Part shown: positions 1-8,826 of the stretch, piece by piece
Layout: every line of letters begins with the position of its first letter
Position numbering within the stretch: the stretch's first letter is position 1
Source of the DNA: Bog-473 sp963717455
Lineage (GTDB): Bacteria > Actinomycetota > Acidimicrobiia > Acidimicrobiales > RAAP-2
Direction: 5' to 3'
Assembly (NCBI GenBank): GCA_963717455.1
Contig: OY970336.1
Coordinates: 1,240,001-1,304,000 of the forward strand
Length of the DNA: 64,000 bases
Position numbers and translations under genes: made by a program
The notes under the pieces: model-generated
Database searches by the model: none
The model's input: the letters and a program-made list of their open reading frames with translations, nothing else
What the model was told of the DNA's origin: nothing

Positions 1-14
1 CGGACTGAGTTCGG

Positions 15-1256
15 CTATCCCGACAGAGTCGACGTTCCCGCGATGTCGTGACCGCAGAACGGCTGGGACGAGATCGGCGTGAACCCCGTCTTCCCTGCCT
101 TGACGACCCAGGCGCAGTTCGGCGGGTCGTGGCCGAAGATCGTCGAGTAGTTGATCGTGATCGGCAGCAGCCCGTTCCCGTTGTAGGCCTTGATGCTGCG
201 CAGGTCCTTGATCACGGCCGCCCGCGTGGGGTTGGCCCCGGCCATCTGCAGGCCCTTGATCATGAGGTCAGCGCCCAGCCACGACTCCGTCTGACCGAAG
301 GTCGCGAACTGGGTCTTGCTGAAGTGGGCGTACTTCTCCATGGCTGCCTGCATCTGCTGAGTGCCGGCGTTGGGCAGCGACCACGGGCGGAAGGCGCTGA
401 GGAAGTAGTTACCCTGCAGCGTCGACCAGACCGGCGAGTTGATCACGTCGGGCTCGTAGCCGGTGGCGTACAAGGTGGCCTTGAGCTTCACCCCCGCCTG
501 CTTGAGCGCCGTGGCGAGCGCGAAGTTCGAATTGTTGTCCATGCTCGGCGTCATCGCATTGACGCCATCCTGCTTGGCGATGAGGGCTTCGGACGTGAAG
601 TTCGTGCCGCCGAAGGGAACGGTGAGGTCCTCGACACCGATCTTGCCGCCCGCGTCCTGGAACGCTTCTGCGGCTCCTCTGGCCGCGGCGGCGGACGACG
701 GCGAGACTCCGTAGCCGTATGTCCCGATGACGGTGCCCCCATGGGTCTTGAGGAACGAGCCGACCAACGTGTTGACCGGGGACTTGGGGTCTTCGCTCCC
801 GTGGTCGGAGGCGAACATGTTGGTGAAGGGCTGCGTGCCCCACTCCGGACCGTCGTCGTAGGAGCCGGTGACCGGGACACCCTGCTGGTTGGGGACCTTG
901 TCCGCGAGGAAGAAGAGGGGGCTCTGCGAGACGATGCCGAAGGCACCCTTCGACAGGGCGTCCTGGATCGCCGTCGCGATGACGGTCGGACTGGTCTGGT
1001 CGTCGATCACCAGCGGAACCAGCTTGTGGCCGTTCACACCGCCCATGGCGTTCTGTTCGTCGATTCGTGCGATGAACCCGGACTGTGTTCCGCCGTCCTC
1101 GGACGCACCGGCTCCGGTGAGCGAACTGATGTAGGCCAAGGTGATCGGTGAACCGGAGGCCGATGCCTGGGTGGCAGCGACGCCCGATGCGGCGGTCAGA
1201 AGGCCGATGAGCCCGGTCATGGCCACCGAGAGTCTCAAGAACCGAAAGTGCTTCAT
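15..1256 (-). CDS. ABC transporter substrate-binding protein, branched-chain amino acid (LivJ/Leu-binding) type
   Basis: 413 aa. Extracytoplasmic solute receptor that would deliver a small amphipathic or amino-acid-like ligand to the Liv transporter encoded next to it. The N-terminus is a signal peptide (KHFR basic start, hydrophobic stretch, ASA-type cleavage near residue 33). The mature protein opens with ITLAYISSLTGAG, the usual first strand of the periplasmic-binding-protein type I fold. A longer frame reaches 1349, but the ATG at 1256 has GGGGAGG just upstream and gives a proper signal peptide, so I use it. It lies 263 bp downstream of the livF-like gene on the same strand. The ligand cannot be read from the sequence. 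Confidence 0.9.
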   Translation of the reverse strand: MKHFRFLRLSVAMTGLIGLLTAASGVAATQASASGSPITLAYISSLTGAGASEDGGTQSGFIARIDEQNAMGGVNGHKLVPLVIDDQTSPTVIATAIQDALSKGAFGIVSQSPLFFLADKVPNQQGVPVTGSYDDGPEWGTQPFTNMFASDHGSEDPKSPVNTLVGSFLKTHGGTVIGTYGYGVSPSSAAAARGAAEAFQDAGGKIGVEDLTVPFGGTNFTSEALIAKQDGVNAMTPSMDNNSNFALATALKQAGVKLKATLYATGYEPDVINSPVWSTLQGNYFLSAFRPWSLPNAGTQQMQAAMEKYAHFSKTQFATFGQTESWLGADLMIKGLQMAGANPTRAAVIKDLRSIKAYNGNGLLPITINYSTIFGHDPPNCAWVVKAGKTGFTPISSQPFCGHDIAGTSTLSG

Positions 1257-1519
1257 GTTTCCTCCCCGGAACGAAGTGTTCCTCTGAATGAAGAGTGGCA
1301 TCACACTCGATGGCCACTCACAGGGGCTACGCGGAACCGGTGAGCCCAATCGCCAATGGGCGGAGCGTAGCTATTTGACAAACCAAATATCAGTCACCCC
1401 TTCGAACGGACCCACCTCCGATCCGAGAGAGGCCCAAAAGGACTTGGGCGGTGACACTGGTCATCTGGGACACGACGACCGAGCCCACGATGAGACAGGT
1501 TCGAACATCTCGGCGTGGC
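1257..1519. other. Intergenic stretch between livF-like and livJ-like genes
   Basis: 263 bp, less G+C-rich near 1370-1400 than its flanks. It probably contains the promoter and leader of the substrate-binding-protein gene at 1256. I see no convincing open frame, and no -35/-10 pair that I would defend. Confidence 0.4.
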
Positions 1520-2254
1520 TCACGACACCGGGGCGGAGGTCGGCTCCGCATCGCCGAGGTAGCGGTCGATGACTTCGGCCCCTGCGTCGGAGGCTCGGCC
1601 CGACCAGCCGACCCGGCCGCGACTGAGGATCACACACGTGTCAGCGAGTGACAGTGCCCTGTGCACGAACTGCTCGCTCAGCACGATGGTGACCCCGGCC
1701 TGTCGCGTCTCCTCGAGGCTCTGGAACACCGACTCGACGATCTGAGGCGCAAGACCAAGGGACAGCTCGTCAGCGATGATCAGCTTCGGGAGCACGGCCA
1801 CGGCACGGGCCAGCGCGAGCATCTGCTGTTCGCCACCCGAGAGGCTGCCGGCCCGTTGCGTACGTCGGGAACCGAGCACCGGAAACAGATCGATGGCCCG
1901 ATCGATGGCCGGATCCCGCTCGGCACGCTTCACCTGCGCCACTGCCATCTTCAGGTTGTCGAGCACAGTGAGGCCCGGGAAGATGCCGCGGCCCTCGGGG
2001 ATATACGTGAGTCCGAGCTTGCGAACGCGGTGCGCGGGCCTGCCGGTGATGTCCTGGCCGTCGAAGAGGACCCGCCCCCCGGACGGTGTCACGAGACCGG
2101 AGACACTGCGCGCCAGTGTGCTCTTCCCAGCCCCGTTGGCTCCCAGAACAGCGAGGACCGATCCCGCGGCGACGTCGGCCGAGACCCCGAACAGCGCCTG
2201 GGAGGTTCCGTACCGGACATCGAGGTCTTCGATCCGGAGGATGGGTTCGCTCAT
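1520..2254 (-). CDS. livF: Liv-type ABC transporter ATPase (LivF)
   Basis: 244 aa. Cytoplasmic ATPase of a branched-chain-amino-acid-type importer. Walker A GANGAGKS lies at residues 38-45, the LSGGEQQ signature near 138, and Walker B is KLIIADE, followed by the LGLAP that typifies LivF. The frame stays open to 2404. The ATG at 2254 overlaps the stop of the upstream LivG gene as ATGA and begins a standard LivF N-terminus, so the longer form is rejected. Order on the minus strand is fused permease, livG, livF, livJ, which is a full importer. The C-terminus ends in a short proline/serine tail. Confidence 0.92.
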   Translation of the reverse strand: MSEPILRIEDLDVRYGTSQALFGVSADVAAGSVLAVLGANGAGKSTLARSVSGLVTPSGGRVLFDGQDITGRPAHRVRKLGLTYIPEGRGIFPGLTVLDNLKMAVAQVKRAERDPAIDRAIDLFPVLGSRRTQRAGSLSGGEQQMLALARAVAVLPKLIIADELSLGLAPQIVESVFQSLEETRQAGVTIVLSEQFVHRALSLADTCVILSRGRVGWSGRASDAGAEVIDRYLGDAEPTSAPVS

Positions 2255-3105
2255 GTCTCGACTGCTCCGACGCCAGGGACCGGCGGTTGGCTGTGGATCA
2301 GCTCGTCGTCGCCGAGGTAGGCAGCGCGGACCAGCGGATCCCGTCGGATCCCCTCGGGGCTGTCCGCCGCGATGCGCTCTCCGAAGTCGAGCACGAAGAT
2401 CCAACTCGAGAGCGCGAGCACAGCGGCCACGTCGTGCTCCACCAGCAGCAGCGACACGGCACGGTCCGCTTGCTCGACGACCCTCCGGAAGACGGACAGC
2501 AGGTTTTCGGACGCTTTCATGTCGAGACCTGACAGGGGCTCGTCCAGCAGGATCACATGGGGGTCACTGGCCAGAGCCCGTCCAACCTCGACGAGCCGGC
2601 ATATACCGAGAGGCAGCGCCGCCACCGGCGCTTTGGCCACTCTCGTCAGATTGAGCAGCTCGAGGAGGCCGTCCACCCGTTCGCTCTCGGCTCGAGAGGG
2701 TGGTCGCAGGAAGCGGGGGTCCATCATGTCGCGCCAGAGTCGCCGCCGCTCGAAGCGCACCCGGTAGGCCAGGACGAGGTGCTCACGCACGGTCAGTCCA
2801 AGGAACAGCTCGGGCTGCTGGAAGGTGCGAGCAAGACCCCTTCTCGCTCGTGCTTGCGGGCTGGCGTCCGTCACGTCCTCGCCACGCAGCCAGACGCGGC
2901 CGCTCGTCGCGCGCTGGAGCCCGGACAGCACGCCCAGCATCGTGGTCTTCCCTGCCCCATTGGGCCCGACGAGCCCCGCGATGCTGCGGGGGGCAACGTC
3001 GAGATCGACGTCAGAAAGGGCCCGTAACCCATCGAATTGGACGGTGACAGAGCGCGCCGACAGCACCGCCGTCTCGGTGCCGGTCTCGACCTGGGTCGAT
3101 GTCAC
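2251..3105 (-). CDS. livG: Liv-type ABC transporter ATPase (LivG)
   Basis: 284 aa. Second cytoplasmic ATPase of the importer. Walker A GPNGAGKT is at residues 47-54 and Walker B is VILLDEP. LVEHD is the H-loop region, and AAYLGDDE is the typical LivG end. The signature helix reads LPLGICRLVEVGRAL instead of the usual LSYGQQRRLEIARAL; see findings. The start is GTG, overlapping the permease stop as GTGA, and the stop overlaps livF as ATGA, so translation is probably coupled throughout. Confidence 0.92.
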   Translation of the reverse strand: MTSTQVETGTETAVLSARSVTVQFDGLRALSDVDLDVAPRSIAGLVGPNGAGKTTMLGVLSGLQRATSGRVWLRGEDVTDASPQARARRGLARTFQQPELFLGLTVREHLVLAYRVRFERRRLWRDMMDPRFLRPPSRAESERVDGLLELLNLTRVAKAPVAALPLGICRLVEVGRALASDPHVILLDEPLSGLDMKASENLLSVFRRVVEQADRAVSLLLVEHDVAAVLALSSWIFVLDFGERIAADSPEGIRRDPLVRAAYLGDDELIHSQPPVPGVGAVET

Positions 3106-5144
3106 GGCACCTTCTCCACGATGACGCCGCCTTCCTGGGCACCTGCGGCGCCGTCGACTTCGACGCTGACCACGGCAGAGCCAGCGGACAGGCTGTCGGC
3201 GAACACAGGGGTCTGCTGGCGGTCCGCGAGCTGCAACAGCCGGCTGCGGAACGATCGGCTCAGCTCGGCCAGCGTGCCTTCGGGGTACTTCGCGGCCGAA
3301 ATGGCACCGAGTCCGAAGAAGATCGGAAGGTAGTTGCCGACCGTGGCCGGGAAGTAGTGCTGGGCGATTGCGGGCAGCATGACGAAGGAGAGCCCGGCCA
3401 TCAGCGCCGCCGCCGTGGAGCGTATGCCAAAGGTGACGAGGACGGCGAGCCAGACCACCCCGAGGAAAGTTGCGAACTCGCTCGGGACGATGGCGGTCTG
3501 CTCCACTGCCAGCAGTCCGCCACCGATGCCGGCAACCAGGGCGCCCAGAGCAGCCACGGTCACCTTCATCTGCACCACGCTCACGCCGGTCGTCCGGGCG
3601 CCCGGATCGCTCCAGCGCACGGCGTTCATGGCAAGACCGGAGGTCGAGCGGCGGAAGTTCAAGATAAACAGCGCCACGATGATGAAGGCGGCCAGGCAGA
3701 CGTAGGCGAAGGCACGGTCAGAGGTCGCGAAGCTCGGACGGTTGAGCGTCAGCCCGAGCCCGCTGTTGACGAACTGCGGAAGCGTGAACACCAGGTTCTC
3801 CACGAGGAGCCCGAACGTGAGCGTGACGAGAGCGACGTACAGATCGCCGAGTCTGATGCTCAGCAGGCCGATGATGAGCCCGATGACCATGGCGACCACA
3901 CCTCCGGCCAGGATGGCGAGGAGCACGGGCCAGCCGTGGTTGGTGGCCAGTTCGGCGGTGGTCATGGCACCGATCCCGGCGAAGGTGATCTGGCAGAGCC
4001 AGAGCATGCCCCCCTCGCCGGTGACCAGTGTCCAGGACAAGAAGATCACCGCGAAGGCAAAGGCTTGGGCACTGAGGCCGACCCAGTAGCCCTGCAAGAT
4101 CAGGGGGAGCAAGGACACAGCGACGATCAGCAGGAGCGGGCCCGCGTACTTGCTGACCAGACTGAGGGACCCCGTCTCGAGCGCGCTGCTGGTCGAGCCG
4201 GCCAGCTTGCTCTCACCCTGGGGCGTGATGGCCCGGTCCAGAGCGCCTCCCACGCGTTCGATCTCACCCACACGTCCGCGTCGGACGAGGCTGTAGAGCA
4301 GCACCAGCGCGATGACGATGAAGGGGATGGCGTCGATGATCTCGCCCGTCCACTGGCTGTTCGCGGGCAGGTAACGCTGGGCGAGCGAGGTGGCAATGCC
4401 CATGAGCAAACCGACACCCACGGCGATCGGCAGGCTGCGCATCTTGGCCGCAATGACGGCGGCGAACGCAGCGGCGATGAGCACAGTGAAGTTGTTGGGG
4501 TCGAGCCCGATGATCGGTGCGGCCAGGACACCGGTCAGCCCGGCGAAGAAGACGCTGACCGCCCACACGCCGGCGGACACGGCTTCGGGATTCGTGCCGG
4601 AGATATCGGTCATGGCCGGCGAGTCGACCATGGCTCTCACCTTGAGTCCCACCTCGGTGTAGCGCAGGACGACCGCGCCAACCACCACCGTCGCAACGAC
4701 GCAGATGTAGACGATGATCTGGTCCAGCGTGACCGGGACGCCGAGGAACTGGTAGACGTGAACCGGTTGAGGTGCCAGCCCCGGCGCTTGCAGGATGGCC
4801 CCGCTGCCGAAGATGACGGTGGCGAGCGCAGGTATCGCGACCAGGAGCCCCACCGTGGCCACGACCTTGATCAGTGGCGAACGGAACCGCAGGTGACGGA
4901 AGAGCACGGCGTACAGCACGATGCCCATCAGGGGCCCCGCCACGCCGATGGAGAGGACTGCGGAGGTGAGGATCGACCAGTTGTGCTCGGTGTGGAGGAA
5001 GTAATAGAAGCGGGCGATGAAGAAGGCCATCGCGCCGAAGGCGAAATTCAGGATCCCCGATGCCGTGTAGGTGATGACCAATCCCGCCGACGCGATGGCG
5101 TAGATCCCACCGAGGACGAGTCCGGCGATCACATATTCGAGCAT
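3102..5144 (-). CDS. Fused LivH-LivM branched-chain amino acid permease
   Basis: 680 aa, about the sum of a LivH (about 290 aa) and a LivM (about 330 aa). Residues 1-300 look like LivH: LVLGGIYAIASAGLVITY, then the GILNFAFGAMAF loop. Residues about 330-640 look like LivM: multiple membrane segments with SWTLVTGEGGMLWLCQITFAGIGA. A charged linker with no membrane segment (RRGRVGEIERV and on) joins the halves. The product should form the whole transmembrane channel as one chain. The ATG at 5144 begins directly with the first membrane helix. It is the first gene of the operon and overlaps livG at its end. Confidence 0.9.
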   Translation of the reverse strand: MLEYVIAGLVLGGIYAIASAGLVITYTASGILNFAFGAMAFFIARFYYFLHTEHNWSILTSAVLSIGVAGPLMGIVLYAVLFRHLRFRSPLIKVVATVGLLVAIPALATVIFGSGAILQAPGLAPQPVHVYQFLGVPVTLDQIIVYICVVATVVVGAVVLRYTEVGLKVRAMVDSPAMTDISGTNPEAVSAGVWAVSVFFAGLTGVLAAPIIGLDPNNFTVLIAAAFAAVIAAKMRSLPIAVGVGLLMGIATSLAQRYLPANSQWTGEIIDAIPFIVIALVLLYSLVRRGRVGEIERVGGALDRAITPQGESKLAGSTSSALETGSLSLVSKYAGPLLLIVAVSLLPLILQGYWVGLSAQAFAFAVIFLSWTLVTGEGGMLWLCQITFAGIGAMTTAELATNHGWPVLLAILAGGVVAMVIGLIIGLLSIRLGDLYVALVTLTFGLLVENLVFTLPQFVNSGLGLTLNRPSFATSDRAFAYVCLAAFIIVALFILNFRRSTSGLAMNAVRWSDPGARTTGVSVVQMKVTVAALGALVAGIGGGLLAVEQTAIVPSEFATFLGVVWLAVLVTFGIRSTAAALMAGLSFVMLPAIAQHYFPATVGNYLPIFFGLGAISAAKYPEGTLAELSRSFRSRLLQLADRQQTPVFADSLSAGSAVVSVEVDGAAGAQEGGVIVEKVP

Positions 5145-5379
5145 CCGGCGCCCCCTTGCAGCGCAGCAGCGCGATCCGATTCAGTATTGCCGTGCGGCGG
5201 CTCTCTTGCGCCGTGCCCCGTTCCGCGGCAGGCACTGCAGTTCGCTTGTTTGGCCAGGTGAAGCACACGAGTGAGTAGGCCTCACCAGCGCGGGTCACTA
5301 TAACCGAAGGGTCTTGCACAGCCAATGTCGTTCTGATTTTTGAATACGCCACTTCTGGCGCATCTGACTTGGTGCGTGG

Positions 5380-5395
5380 CGCCTCGCCCGAGGCG
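5380..5395. repeat. Small inverted repeat (CGCCTC / GAGGCG)
   Basis: Six-base perfect arms separated by four bases, in the non-coding stretch upstream of the Liv permease operon. It could be a hairpin or protein site; nothing else supports either reading. Confidence 0.3.
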
Positions 5396-5592
5396 AGACA
5401 GGCCGTGACGACCCGCAGATGTCTCGGGCTGGGCGAGCAGGGTCAGATCCGACTCGCAACACCCGACGTCCTCAAGGCACAGAGTGTCATTCTTTTATTC
5501 CGGGGGCTCTACTCTCCCTGCGGCGATCGATGCTGGACCGCCGGACCCGGGGCCCCGCCGGGGACTCGAGCCGCCTCCAACCCAAGGTCTGC

Positions 5593-5630
5593 GGCTATAC
5601 AAGTACATAGGTAGCTATACACAGGTACAG
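5593..5630. repeat. Short direct repeat of a GCTATACA-type motif
   Basis: The element GCTATACA occurs twice about 20 bp apart, each followed by a (G)GTAC-like core. Its A+T content contrasts with the surroundings. Such spaced A+T-rich repeats are typical of small-regulator operators, but no regulator gene is intact beside it. Confidence 0.3.
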
Positions 5631-5650
5631 AGCCGGGACGGGGGTCCTCG

Positions 5651-5803
5651 GTAGGTGACACGGACGCACGCACCGAAGGCCTGACCGAGCGCTTCGGCGA
5701 CGTCGTGGCCTACTCGCACGAGATGCTCGACGCGCACACCGCCGCCGCGGCGGGTGTGGGTTTCGAGGAGCCCGCCGATGACGAGAGCCGCACAGAGAGT
5801 TAG
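5651..5803 (+). pseudogene. Possible 3' remnant of a lost gene
   Basis: An open frame without a start codon encodes about 50 residues of plausible helical protein, including ERFGDVVAYSHEMLDAHTAA, and ends in an acidic tail and TAG. The amino-acid composition and third-position G/C look coding, but the frame runs into a stop at 5612-5614 upstream. I read it as the C-terminal scrap of a deleted or rearranged gene. I do not recognise the family. Confidence 0.3.
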
Positions 5804-6168
5804 GTTGCCCGGACCCCACCGCGATTCCCGCGTGCACGTGACCCGGCTGAGGCGCCTGACGAGAGTCGTCATCGCTGAAGTGGCCGTGTCCTGTCGCGAA
5901 GGCTCTCTTCACCGCCGCGTTGAAGGCGCCCCAATGTGGGGGTGGAAGACGGACACACCCCATGTTGAGTGGTCCCGCGCACCCCAAAGCACCGTGAACC
6001 ATCTCCATCTCGTGCCTATCAACGACACTCACACCGTTATCGCCGCGAGCTGAACTGCACCCATGCATGTCCGGGTCTAAAGTGAGAGCACGGAATGAGA
6101 GCGTCGACTCTCGGTGTTGCCTCGGTCCGCGGTAGCGCTCTACGACGGGGTTTCGCGGAAGTGGGACT

Positions 6169-7212
6169 GTGCAGACGAACACCATCGAGGCCTCGTCCGA
6201 GGACTTCGGCGTCCTGGCCCGCCAGGTTCGAGAGGCCGGCCTGCTTGACCGTCGCTTCGGTTACTACGGCGCCAAGATCCCCCTGACGGTCGCCGCGTTC
6301 GGCGCCGGGTTCGCCGGACTCATCCTGCTCGGGAATTCATGGTTCGCACTCGCCATCGCGGCGTTTCTCGGACTGATGTTCACCCAGCTCGGCTTCGTTG
6401 GGCATGACGCCGGCCACCAAGAGGTGTTTCGTTCCCGTCGAGCCAACCGGCTGCTCGGGTTTGCCGTTGGCAATGTGTTGATCGGAATGAGCTTTGGCTG
6501 GTGGGTGCCGAAACACAGCGCCCATCACGCCCATCCCAATGAGGTGGGCCGGGACCCGGACGTCGGCGATGGCCCTCCCATCCGTGCGTCGGCAGATGGC
6601 ACGAACGTCACCGGGAGTCCGCTCACGCATGCGATGGAGCGCTGGCGGGCACCGTTGTTCTTCCCGCTCATGATCCTGCGCAGCACAGGCATCTACGTCT
6701 TGAGTGTTCAACGGCTCATCCGTGAGCGAAATCGCGCCGCCGGCGTGGAGGGTGCCCTCCTTGGGTTGCATGTCGCCCTGTACCTGACGTGCGTCTTCTG
6801 GGTGTTATCCCCGCTGAAGGCAGTGGCGTTCATCGCGGTCCAGCAGGCGGTCTTCTCGGTCTATCTCGGCTGCAGCTTCGCCCCCAACCACAAGGGCATG
6901 CCGATCATCGATTCCGATGCCGGCCTGAGCTTCGCCCGCCGCCAGGTCGTGACCTCGAGGAACATCGCCGGAGGCCGGTTCACCAACCTGTTGCTGGGCG
7001 GGCTCAACTATCAGATCGAGCACCACCTCTTCCCGAGCATGCCCCGACCGAACCTCGCGCGCGCCCAACAACTCGTCCGGGCCTTCTGCCTCGACAACGA
7101 CCTGGGCTATCGGGAGGACAGCCTGATCGGCTCCTACCGCCAGACCCTCCGATCGCTGAAGGGGACCGTGGTGGTGGGCGTCGCGCGGGTGCCGGCAGCC
7201 GTCTCCGTCTGA
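6169..7212 (+). CDS. Membrane fatty acid desaturase (acyl-CoA/acyl-lipid, front-end-like)
   Basis: 347 aa. Di-iron membrane enzyme that would insert a double bond into an acyl chain using O2 and an electron donor. All three histidine boxes are intact: HDAGH at 79-83, HSAHH at 116-120 and QIEHH at 282-286. The QxxHH form of the third box, with FPSMPRPNL after it, is typical of the delta-5/6/9 desaturase-like branch. Hydrophobic pairs lie at about 37-75, 160-180 and 195-235. The start is GTG with a weak upstream purine run. No reductase or ferredoxin partner is adjacent, and it stands alone between the two Liv systems. Confidence 0.92.
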   Translation: MQTNTIEASSEDFGVLARQVREAGLLDRRFGYYGAKIPLTVAAFGAGFAGLILLGNSWFALAIAAFLGLMFTQLGFVGHDAGHQEVFRSRRANRLLGFAVGNVLIGMSFGWWVPKHSAHHAHPNEVGRDPDVGDGPPIRASADGTNVTGSPLTHAMERWRAPLFFPLMILRSTGIYVLSVQRLIRERNRAAGVEGALLGLHVALYLTCVFWVLSPLKAVAFIAVQQAVFSVYLGCSFAPNHKGMPIIDSDAGLSFARRQVVTSRNIAGGRFTNLLLGGLNYQIEHHLFPSMPRPNLARAQQLVRAFCLDNDLGYREDSLIGSYRQTLRSLKGTVVVGVARVPAAVSV

Positions 7213-7347
7213 GCTCTGCCCGTCCATCCCGGCGACACTGCGGTCTGCGGTGGCGATCATCCCGATGATGTGACCTTGGCGGTGCCGGCGACGTGCGGCC
7301 ACGTCGCGTCCGCAGCGCGGCCGCACGTCCGGGCACGGACGAGCCCG

Positions 7348-7380
7348 CCGGCGGCGGAGGAGCGAGCCCCCCGCCGCCGG
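7348..7380. terminator. GC-rich hairpin between convergent genes
   Basis: Perfect 10-bp arms (7348-7357 and 7371-7380, CCGGCGGCGG / CCGCCGCCGG) around a 13-base loop. It lies between the convergent ends of the desaturase (7212) and the second substrate-binding protein (7395). There is no U-tract. Its position suits a bidirectional terminator or transcript-end stabiliser. Confidence 0.55.
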
Positions 7381-7394
7381 TCACGCGTGCGTCG

Positions 7395-8789
7395 TCAGCC
7401 GCTCGCCGAGAGGCTCTTCGGTGGGACCGAGGTCGGCCCGGTGTACTTCTTGATCGGACCGGAACCGGGGCTCGTCACCTCGACCGGGCTCACCGCCACG
7501 CCGCCGATCCAGCTCCCCGTCGGGGTCACCGCCGGCGGGGCCGAGCTCTCGAGCTTGAGGACCTCCTCACCCTCGAACCCGTAGTGCACTGAGCTCGAGT
7601 ATGAGAGCGGCACGAAGCCCGGGGTCACGAAGCTCTTGCCGTGGCTGTCGATGGCGTTGAGCAGACCCTGCCGGGTGAGGTTCTTCCCGGCCTTCTGGAG
7701 CGCCTGCACGAACGTGTAGGCCAGCGCGACGCCATACTGGGTGTTCCCGTCGAGCCCGGCCTTGGCGTACAGCGACGGCGCGTACTTCTGGAGGATGTTC
7801 TTCTCGGTCTGCACCCACGGGTTGGTCGTGTCCGACTCGGGCGCGAAGTAGGCCGTCGTGATCACCCCGTTCAACAACCCCCCGGCAGATGCCACCTGGG
7901 CCGGAGTGGCTCCGCCCTTCTGGGCGAACGAGGAGAGCAGCGGGCCGACCGTCGGTGGGTCGGCGCCCACGCTGTCCACGACGTACTGGGGGAAGTAGCT
8001 GATGACCGCGGCGGGGAGCATCGCCAGGGCGGTGGCGGCTGGGATGGTGGCCAGCACGACGACCTGCGCGCCAGCGGCCTTCAGCGCCGCCATCTGGTTG
8101 GACAGCGGGCCTGCCAGCGTCGCCGCGTCATAGGTCTGGCGCGAGACCACCGAGGACGACGGGATCTCCATATCGAGGCCCTTGACCACGTCCTGGCCGA
8201 ACTCGTCGTCCTGGTAGAGGTAGCCGATCTTCTTCCCCGCGAAGTTGGCCTTTATGTATGAGCCGAGGATCTTGCCGTCCACGGTGTAGGGGGGCTGCCA
8301 TCCATAGCTCTGGGGGTACTTCGAGTTGCTCCAGCAGTTGCAGCCGGACTCGATGAAGAGCTGCGGGACCTTCTGGGAGTTCAAGAACCCCTGCACGGCC
8401 GACTGGGTCGGCGTGCCGAGCGGTCCCACGTCGGCGAAGATGTTGTCCTGCAGCACGAGCTTGCGGGTGAGCGTCGCGGTGTTGGCCGGGTTGTATCCGT
8501 CGTCGAGGTACGTGTAGTTGATCTTGCGTCCGTCGACGCCGCCGTGCGCGTTGACGTAGCCGAAGACGGCGTTCATGGCCGGGGCGATCTCGTCGTAGCC
8601 CGGCGCGGCCGGCCCTGTGAGGGGAACGGTCGCGCCGATGGTGATCGACGACGACGTGACGCCCGGTGTGCTTGCCGCGTCGGCCGTGGCCGGCAGGAGC
8701 GTCACCCCCAGCATGAGGCCCATGGAACAGGCAACCAGGCCCCGTGCCCACAGGGCCCCCCCGATCCGTCTCCTTGCTCGTGGTCGCAT
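7395..8789 (-). CDS. ABC transporter substrate-binding protein, branched-chain amino acid type
   Basis: 464 aa. Receptor of the second Liv system. The signal peptide spans residues 1 to about 39: RPRARRR basic region, a hydrophobic core ending in LLPATADAAS, then SSITIGATVPLTGPAAPGYDE as the first strand of the binding fold. Two cysteines close together (ESGCNCWSN) are unusual for this family and could form a disulfide outside the membrane. The frame is open to 8822, but the ATG at 8789 has AAGGAGGAGC directly before it. It is the last gene of livG-F-H-M-J, 37 bp after livM. Confidence 0.92.
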   Translation of the reverse strand: MRPRARRRIGGALWARGLVACSMGLMLGVTLLPATADAASTPGVTSSSITIGATVPLTGPAAPGYDEIAPAMNAVFGYVNAHGGVDGRKINYTYLDDGYNPANTATLTRKLVLQDNIFADVGPLGTPTQSAVQGFLNSQKVPQLFIESGCNCWSNSKYPQSYGWQPPYTVDGKILGSYIKANFAGKKIGYLYQDDEFGQDVVKGLDMEIPSSSVVSRQTYDAATLAGPLSNQMAALKAAGAQVVVLATIPAATALAMLPAAVISYFPQYVVDSVGADPPTVGPLLSSFAQKGGATPAQVASAGGLLNGVITTAYFAPESDTTNPWVQTEKNILQKYAPSLYAKAGLDGNTQYGVALAYTFVQALQKAGKNLTRQGLLNAIDSHGKSFVTPGFVPLSYSSSVHYGFEGEEVLKLESSAPPAVTPTGSWIGGVAVSPVEVTSPGSGPIKKYTGPTSVPPKSLSASG

Positions 8790-8826
8790 CGCTCCTCCTT
8801 CTTCTCTGTTTGGATGTTGCATTTCG

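Larger units (their letters stand above)
5145..6168. other. 1-kb gene-poor stretch with remnants and short repeats
   Basis: No convincing gene covers this stretch. Overlapping frames exist on both strands, but none shows a recognisable domain or a good start. It should contain the promoter of the fused-permease operon near 5145-5330, where the sequence is locally A+T-richer. Other contents are a hairpin at 5380-5395 (CGCCTC...GAGGCG), a near-repeated GCTATAC motif around 5593-5630, and a startless coding-looking remnant at 5651-5803, each described separately. Confidence 0.5.

Noticed and set aside
3099..5261. A long open frame on the plus strand across the fused Liv permease
   Set aside because: It is antisense to a well-conserved permease. 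Its protein is an Arg/Asp/Gly/Glu-rich string without domains, as expected from a high-GC shadow frame. The same holds for the long antisense frames at about 16.9-18.1, 35.7-37.6, 47.5-48.9 and 55.7-57.0 kb.
5595..6185. Minus-strand open frame in the gene-poor stretch
   Set aside because: The translation is Pro/Arg/His-rich and low in hydrophobic core residues, has no ribosome-binding site and overlaps the desaturase start. Probably chance.
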